Of a DNA stretch of 51,976 nucleotides, positions 48,328 to 51,976 are shown in pieces. The DNA is taken from NCBI GenBank assembly GCA_017480225.1, contig JAFVBB010000002.1, positions 1 through 51,976 on the forward strand, given 5' to 3'. The first letter of the stretch is position 1. Each line of letters starts with the position of its first letter. The DNA is from Bacteroidales bacterium (GTDB lineage: Bacteria; Bacteroidota; Bacteroidia; Bacteroidales; P3). The notes under the pieces are model-generated. The model saw only the letters and a program-made list of their open reading frames with translations, had not been told where the DNA came from and made no database searches. A program made the position numbers and the translations under genes.

Positions 48328-49839
48328 ATGGCTGAAACTAAGACAACAACTAAAGCGAGCCTCCCGCTGGCGGCCAAGGCGGTGGTGGCACTGGCCTTGA
48401 TGCTGGCGGTGGCGGCTGGCGCTTCGGCGCAGAACAAGCCGAAACATGCGCTTATGCTCGGAGTGGATCGCGACACTCTGCTCTACCTGATTGCCTCACC
48501 CTTTGACAACTGGTGGGTGAATGTGAGTGGAGGTGTGCAGACCTTCTTCGGCAACGAGCAGGACTTCGACGCGCGCGTCAACACGCTAAACCTTGGCGCA
48601 AGGGTGGAAGTGGGCAAGTGGATACTGCCCGACCTCGCCCTCTCGCTGCGCGTGGGCGCGTTCCATGTGAACAGCCAGGGATGCTACGCCGGGCGCAATC
48701 CGTGGCTGGACAAGGATGCCACGCCGTGGACGTCGGACAAAGGCTACACCTATTACCCACAGTCGATACACGGTTTGCTGGCCATGGGTGTGGTGACCTT
48801 CGACTGGACCAACTTCCTCAATGGCTACGAGTCAGGGAAGCGCCACCGCTGGCATTTCTACACGCCGGTGGGAATGGGGGGCATGTGGCTCTATGGCAAG
48901 CAGATCAACCCCCAACCCAACGACCCCTTCTTCGCCGACCATGACGGCAAGCTGCGCTGGAACCGTGAGCTGGCATTCAGCGGCGGCTTCATGACCGAAT
49001 ACTACGCCTTCCCCAATGTCTCGTTCAATGCGGCCGCCGAGCTGCTCGGCACCCGCGGCACGATAGACTGGACCTACACTCAGGACGACCCCAACGCTCC
49101 CCACCGTCACCGCATAGTCGACTGGGTGCCGTCAATCTACCTTGGCGTGAAGATCAGCATGGTGCATCACCGCTACAAGCGCAACCTCTACACTGGCGAG
49201 ATATATCTGGACACTGTCTACCACGAGTTCCAGACGGTAGGCTCACGCAACCAGCTGCTGCGCATCGAGAACAAGGTCAAGGAACTGGCCGACAAGGTGG
49301 ACGACCTGCAGAACCTGGCCGACCAACTGGTAGGCGACACCGCTAAGCTCATGGCGCAGGTTGACGAGGCCAACCGCGAGATTGACTCGCTGCAACGCAT
49401 ACTCGACTCCACCCCGCGCCCGGCCGAGAATATCTTCCAGGACATTGCGCGCATGAATGAGGAATTGGGGCTGCCAGCCACGGTGGTGTACTACCAGCTC
49501 GACAAGTTCGACCTCGACGTGAACGCCCACAAGCGCCTGCGCAACTTCGCCAAGCAGATGGCCAAGCTCAGCGACACACTGGAGTTTGTGGTAATCGGCG
49601 CGGCCGACTCGCTCACCGGCTCCAAGCGCCACAACGACTGGCTCTCCGAGCGTCGCTGCGAGGCTGCGCGCAACTCGCTGGTCAAGGACTATGGCGCCAA
49701 TGCGGCTCAGCTGACGCTCGTGCCCATGGGCGGCATCACGGCCTACGAGCCGAAGGAGGACAACCGCATGGCTATGATTATCCTCCGCACGCCCGAGATC
49801 GAGGCCATCATCGAGAAGTGGACGCGCTACAGGAAGTAA
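48328..49839 (+). CDS. OmpA-family outer-membrane protein
   Basis: A 503-residue protein; ATG 48328 follows the wzc-like stop by 7 bp and gives an N-terminus with a signal peptide ending ASAQ (about residue 35). Residues about 50-290 are beta-rich (GGVQTFFGNEQDFDARV onward) like an eight-strand barrel. A coiled-coil stretch follows (RIENKVKELADKVDDLQNLA, about 310-355), then an OmpA peptidoglycan-binding domain (GAADSLTGSKRHNDWLSERRCEAA). It links outer membrane and cell wall and may brace the export machinery, though co-function with Wzc is inferred from position only. It ends at a strong terminator. Confidence 0.9.
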   Translation: MAETKTTTKASLPLAAKAVVALALMLAVAAGASAQNKPKHALMLGVDRDTLLYLIASPFDNWWVNVSGGVQTFFGNEQDFDARVNTLNLGARVEVGKWILPDLALSLRVGAFHVNSQGCYAGRNPWLDKDATPWTSDKGYTYYPQSIHGLLAMGVVTFDWTNFLNGYESGKRHRWHFYTPVGMGGMWLYGKQINPQPNDPFFADHDGKLRWNRELAFSGGFMTEYYAFPNVSFNAAAELLGTRGTIDWTYTQDDPNAPHRHRIVDWVPSIYLGVKISMVHHRYKRNLYTGEIYLDTVYHEFQTVGSRNQLLRIENKVKELADKVDDLQNLADQLVGDTAKLMAQVDEANREIDSLQRILDSTPRPAENIFQDIARMNEELGLPATVVYYQLDKFDLDVNAHKRLRNFAKQMAKLSDTLEFVVIGAADSLTGSKRHNDWLSERRCEAARNSLVKDYGANAAQLTLVPMGGITAYEPKEDNRMAMIILRTPEIEAIIEKWTRYRK

Positions 49840-49855
49840 CCGTCGCTCAAATACA

Positions 49856-49901
49856 CAGAAACAGGGTGTTCCTGCCAAGCAGGGGCACCCTGTTTCTGTT
49901 T
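49856..49901. terminator. Bidirectional terminator between converging genes
   Basis: CAGAAACAGGGTG (49856-49868) pairs perfectly with CACCCTGTTTCTG (49886-49898), with an inner CCTGC/GCAGG helix and a CAA loop, then TTTCCC. It lies between the OmpA gene (plus) and the helix-hairpin-helix gene (minus) and can serve both. Confidence 0.85.
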
Positions 49902-49913
49902 CCCGCAACCCCT

Positions 49914-51704
49914 TTACAGCGCCAGCCGCATCTGGAGCGAGGCCGAAGGCTGCGTGGTGGTTGTGCCGTTGCGCACGGTGTGCGTGAGGGCGGTCTTGGC
50001 AGCCAGCGTCCAGTGGCTCCCCAGGCTGAGCCTGGCCACCGCATAGCCCCTGGCTCCTCGGCCGTAGAGCATCGGCATCGACCAGTTGTACTGCAGGTTG
50101 CTCTCCGAGACATAGATGCGGGCGTAGTAGCCGCCCACGTCGAACAGCTCCAGCCCACCGTCAAGCCGCAGCCTGCGGCCGTTGTGGCGCACGGTGACAG
50201 CCAGCATTGCGCCGCGCTCACGGTTGCCGTGCTCGGTGCTGAAGTCAACCGCCACGGCCTTTGCCGCGCACCGCCAGCTGCCGTCAGTCCATGACGCCTC
50301 GGCCTGCAGCTGCCGCCGGGCTGTCTGCTCGTCGAGGTAGGCGGTGCTGTCTATGTTGGGCATGTTGCGCTCCTTCAGCCTGTCGGCATAGCGCAGCGAG
50401 GCCGACCACCTGTTCCCCCATTCTCTCTTCAGTTGCAGGCGCAGCCATGCGCCCGACGACGGCATGTAGCACCCATACCGGAGCATGTCGAAGCGGTGCA
50501 TGTCGAGCATGGCGGTGCCGTGCAGACCAAGCGGCAGCGTGGACGCTCCTTCGGCAGTGAAGCCCAGCTCGCCCTGGGGCTGACCCATGAACCACGGCTG
50601 CGCGTGCAGGTTGTTGTAGCGCTTGCCTAACCACCTGCCGCCCACCGCCAGCCATCGCTCTGCCGAGGCCGCCAGCCTTGCTCCGCCGGTAGCCGCCGCC
50701 GAGCCGTCGCCGCCTGCCGCCACCTCGCCGTAGAGCGTCGTGCCGCGCCAACTGTACATCCAGTCAAGGCCGCAGTTGAGCTGCCGCCTGCCTTCGAAGC
50801 GGTTGGCGTTGTAGACCAATGCCCGCGCCTGCGGAAGGCTGTCGAGCATGATTGCCGCCACCGTGGCTCCTGCCACGAGGTTTCCCTTGCGCATCTCCAC
50901 ATGCGCCCCGCCCAGCCACTCGCCGTCGCTGCGCGAGGCGAAGGGCTGCACGCTCCACCCCCTGCCCGCACTGATGCTGGCCGCCACGCCCTGCTGCCCG
51001 TCGTCCTCGTAGAAAGCCGAGGATGCCTTCACGCCTGCGGCATAGCGCATTGTCGGCGTGCCGAATGAGGTGAACGGGCGCAGGCCGGTCCAGAGCGTGA
51101 GCCCCTGCCCGAACTGCAGGTTGTAGCGACCCACGATGAGGCGCTCCAGCCTGCCCACGTCGGCCAGCATGGCGTGCCAGCCCACGAAGTTGCCCTGCCC
51201 CCACGGCTCGCCGGGGTCGCGGTCGGCGGTGAGGCGCAGACGCAGCCTGCCGTGCAGGTTGTAGCTGTAGGCCAGGAGTGCGCGAGGGTCGGCGTCTGTC
51301 AGGTTGCCGTCCGTCATGCCAGCCACCAGGCTGTGGTGCCCGTCGGCCAGGCGCCAGCCGCGAGGGGCAGGGCAGGGGCGAGCCTCGACGCAGTCGCCCC
51401 AGCGTGCCATCCAGGCGCTGTCGAAGCCCGGCACGAAGCGCAGCTCGGCGGTGCTCAGCAGCTGACCGTGAAGCACAATGTATGAGGCCAGCGCCCGCCG
51501 CTGGAAGGGGCTCACTATCGGCACGTCGCACAGCGAGGCCGTGTCGTTGAGGTTGATGCGGTGGCTGTGCCACTCCTCGGCCATGTCGTTCAGCTCGCCC
51601 ATGGCCTCGGCGTCGTCGCCTTCGTCGAACCAGCCCTCCACCTGTGCCGTCGCGGCGAGCGGCAGCAGCAGCAAGGGCAGCAACGCAATCCTCCTCAAAA
51701 GCAT
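49914..51704 (-). CDS. Helix-hairpin-helix outer-membrane barrel protein
   Basis: A 596-residue exported protein. ATG 51704 gives a signal peptide (MLLRRIALLPLLLLPLAATAQ). Residues about 40-100 contain a helix-hairpin-helix (INLNDTASLCDVPIVSPFQRRALASYIVLHG and the following LRFVPGFDSAWM). The rest is beta-rich with alternating aromatic residues and ends in LQMRLAL. This HHH-plus-barrel arrangement recurs in Bacteroidota; a link to DNA uptake has been suggested for ComEA-like HHH domains, but the function here is unknown. The start lies within the end of the upstream gene (10-bp overlap). Confidence 0.82.
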   Translation of the reverse strand: MLLRRIALLPLLLLPLAATAQVEGWFDEGDDAEAMGELNDMAEEWHSHRINLNDTASLCDVPIVSPFQRRALASYIVLHGQLLSTAELRFVPGFDSAWMARWGDCVEARPCPAPRGWRLADGHHSLVAGMTDGNLTDADPRALLAYSYNLHGRLRLRLTADRDPGEPWGQGNFVGWHAMLADVGRLERLIVGRYNLQFGQGLTLWTGLRPFTSFGTPTMRYAAGVKASSAFYEDDGQQGVAASISAGRGWSVQPFASRSDGEWLGGAHVEMRKGNLVAGATVAAIMLDSLPQARALVYNANRFEGRRQLNCGLDWMYSWRGTTLYGEVAAGGDGSAAATGGARLAASAERWLAVGGRWLGKRYNNLHAQPWFMGQPQGELGFTAEGASTLPLGLHGTAMLDMHRFDMLRYGCYMPSSGAWLRLQLKREWGNRWSASLRYADRLKERNMPNIDSTAYLDEQTARRQLQAEASWTDGSWRCAAKAVAVDFSTEHGNRERGAMLAVTVRHNGRRLRLDGGLELFDVGGYYARIYVSESNLQYNWSMPMLYGRGARGYAVARLSLGSHWTLAAKTALTHTVRNGTTTTQPSASLQMRLAL

Positions 51705-51976
51705 AGCGTGATTGATAGTTGAGGACTGATGCCCAGAGCGCTGTGCACGCTGGCGGCCACGTCGGCCTGCACGGCGCCCATCCTGGCTCCAGCGCCAAAG
51801 GTGGCCACCAGCGGATTGGTGGCCAGCCCGGCGCGCAGCCACAGCGAGCCAGCCACGGCCTGCTCCATACCCAGCCGCAGCCGCCACCGTTCAAGCCTTT
51901 CGGCCTGCGCGGCGACCAGCGTGCCCGCCGAGGGGGCGAAGCGAAGCGCCGCCAGCGCAGCGGGCCGGGCAGCCTC
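51695..51976 (-). CDS. C-terminal end of an outer-membrane barrel protein (partial)
   Basis: The minus frame is open from the window edge to TGA at 51697-51695, giving the last 93 residues. The sequence alternates polar and nonpolar residues (GLATNPLVATFGAGARMG, SVHSALGISPQLSITLCF) and ends in Phe, the usual end of a final beta strand of an outer-membrane barrel. It overlaps the following gene by 10 bp, so both form one operon. Family not assignable from the fragment; a PorV-like barrel is one possibility. Confidence 0.6.
   Translation of the reverse strand, partial: EAARPAALAALRFAPSAGTLVAAQAERLERWRLRLGMEQAVAGSLWLRAGLATNPLVATFGAGARMGAVQADVAASVHSALGISPQLSITLCF

Overview
The window looks like a chromosomal segment of a GC-rich member of the order Bacteroidales (Bacteroidota). 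The signs are promoter boxes of the Bacteroidota type (TAnnTTTG, seen as TATCTTTG, TACTTTTG and TATTTTTG), a type IX secretion C-terminal sorting domain, a UpxY-type NusG paralogue heading a surface polysaccharide operon, and a PASTA protein next to an RluD-type pseudouridine synthase. Family or genus cannot be fixed from sequence alone.

Layout. 1-3.6 kb: an AT-richer accessory block with a three-gene operon of unknown function and a Fic protein. 3.8-4.1 kb: two tRNA-Leu genes (CAG, GAG) on the minus strand with a clear promoter. 4.2-9.3 kb, minus strand: miaB, PASTA protein, T9SS cargo, rluD. 9.3-10.9 kb, plus strand: riboflavin synthase translationally coupled to a HAD phosphatase. 10.9-15.3 kb, minus strand: S41 protease, O-antigen-ligase-like protein, M16 protease. 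15.7-48.3 kb, plus strand: a large capsule/O-polysaccharide cluster. It holds UpxY, an initiating sugar transferase, a Wzm/Wzt ABC exporter, about ten GT-A/GT-B glycosyltransferases (GT2, GT4, two GT32, one GT10 fucosyltransferase), a DUF354 protein, two GT-C-like membrane proteins, three deacetylase-fold proteins, two hexapeptide acetyltransferases, a FemAB-like protein, and finally Wza-like and Wzc-like genes. 48.3-52 kb: an OmpA-family protein, a bidirectional terminator, then a minus-strand helix-hairpin-helix barrel protein and the tail of another outer-membrane protein.

The most unusual content is a dispersed palindromic element. Four copies (9456-9546, 24869-24959, 33561-33651, 43022-43112) share one 91-bp plan: four 11-bp units GTTCTTCGATT, a 3-nt loop, then four inverted units. 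The second copy is a perfect 50-bp-arm palindrome lying 64 bp upstream of a REP-associated-tyrosine-transposase-like (RAYT) gene, whose stop codon overlaps the start of a capsule glycosyltransferase. A fifth, diverged array with the same 11-bp period (15513-15624) precedes the capsule promoter. Every gap longer than about 200 bp inside the capsule cluster holds exactly one copy. I read this as a candidate RAYT/REPIN-like system in Bacteroidales built from 11-bp modules.

A second theme is possible phase variation. G/C homopolymers of 8-9 bases occur only in the capsule cluster: in two glycosyltransferase genes, a HAD-type protein, an acetyltransferase and the promoter region of the wza-like gene. 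One of them (C8 at 27548-27555) leaves a membrane glycosyltransferase out of frame by one base.
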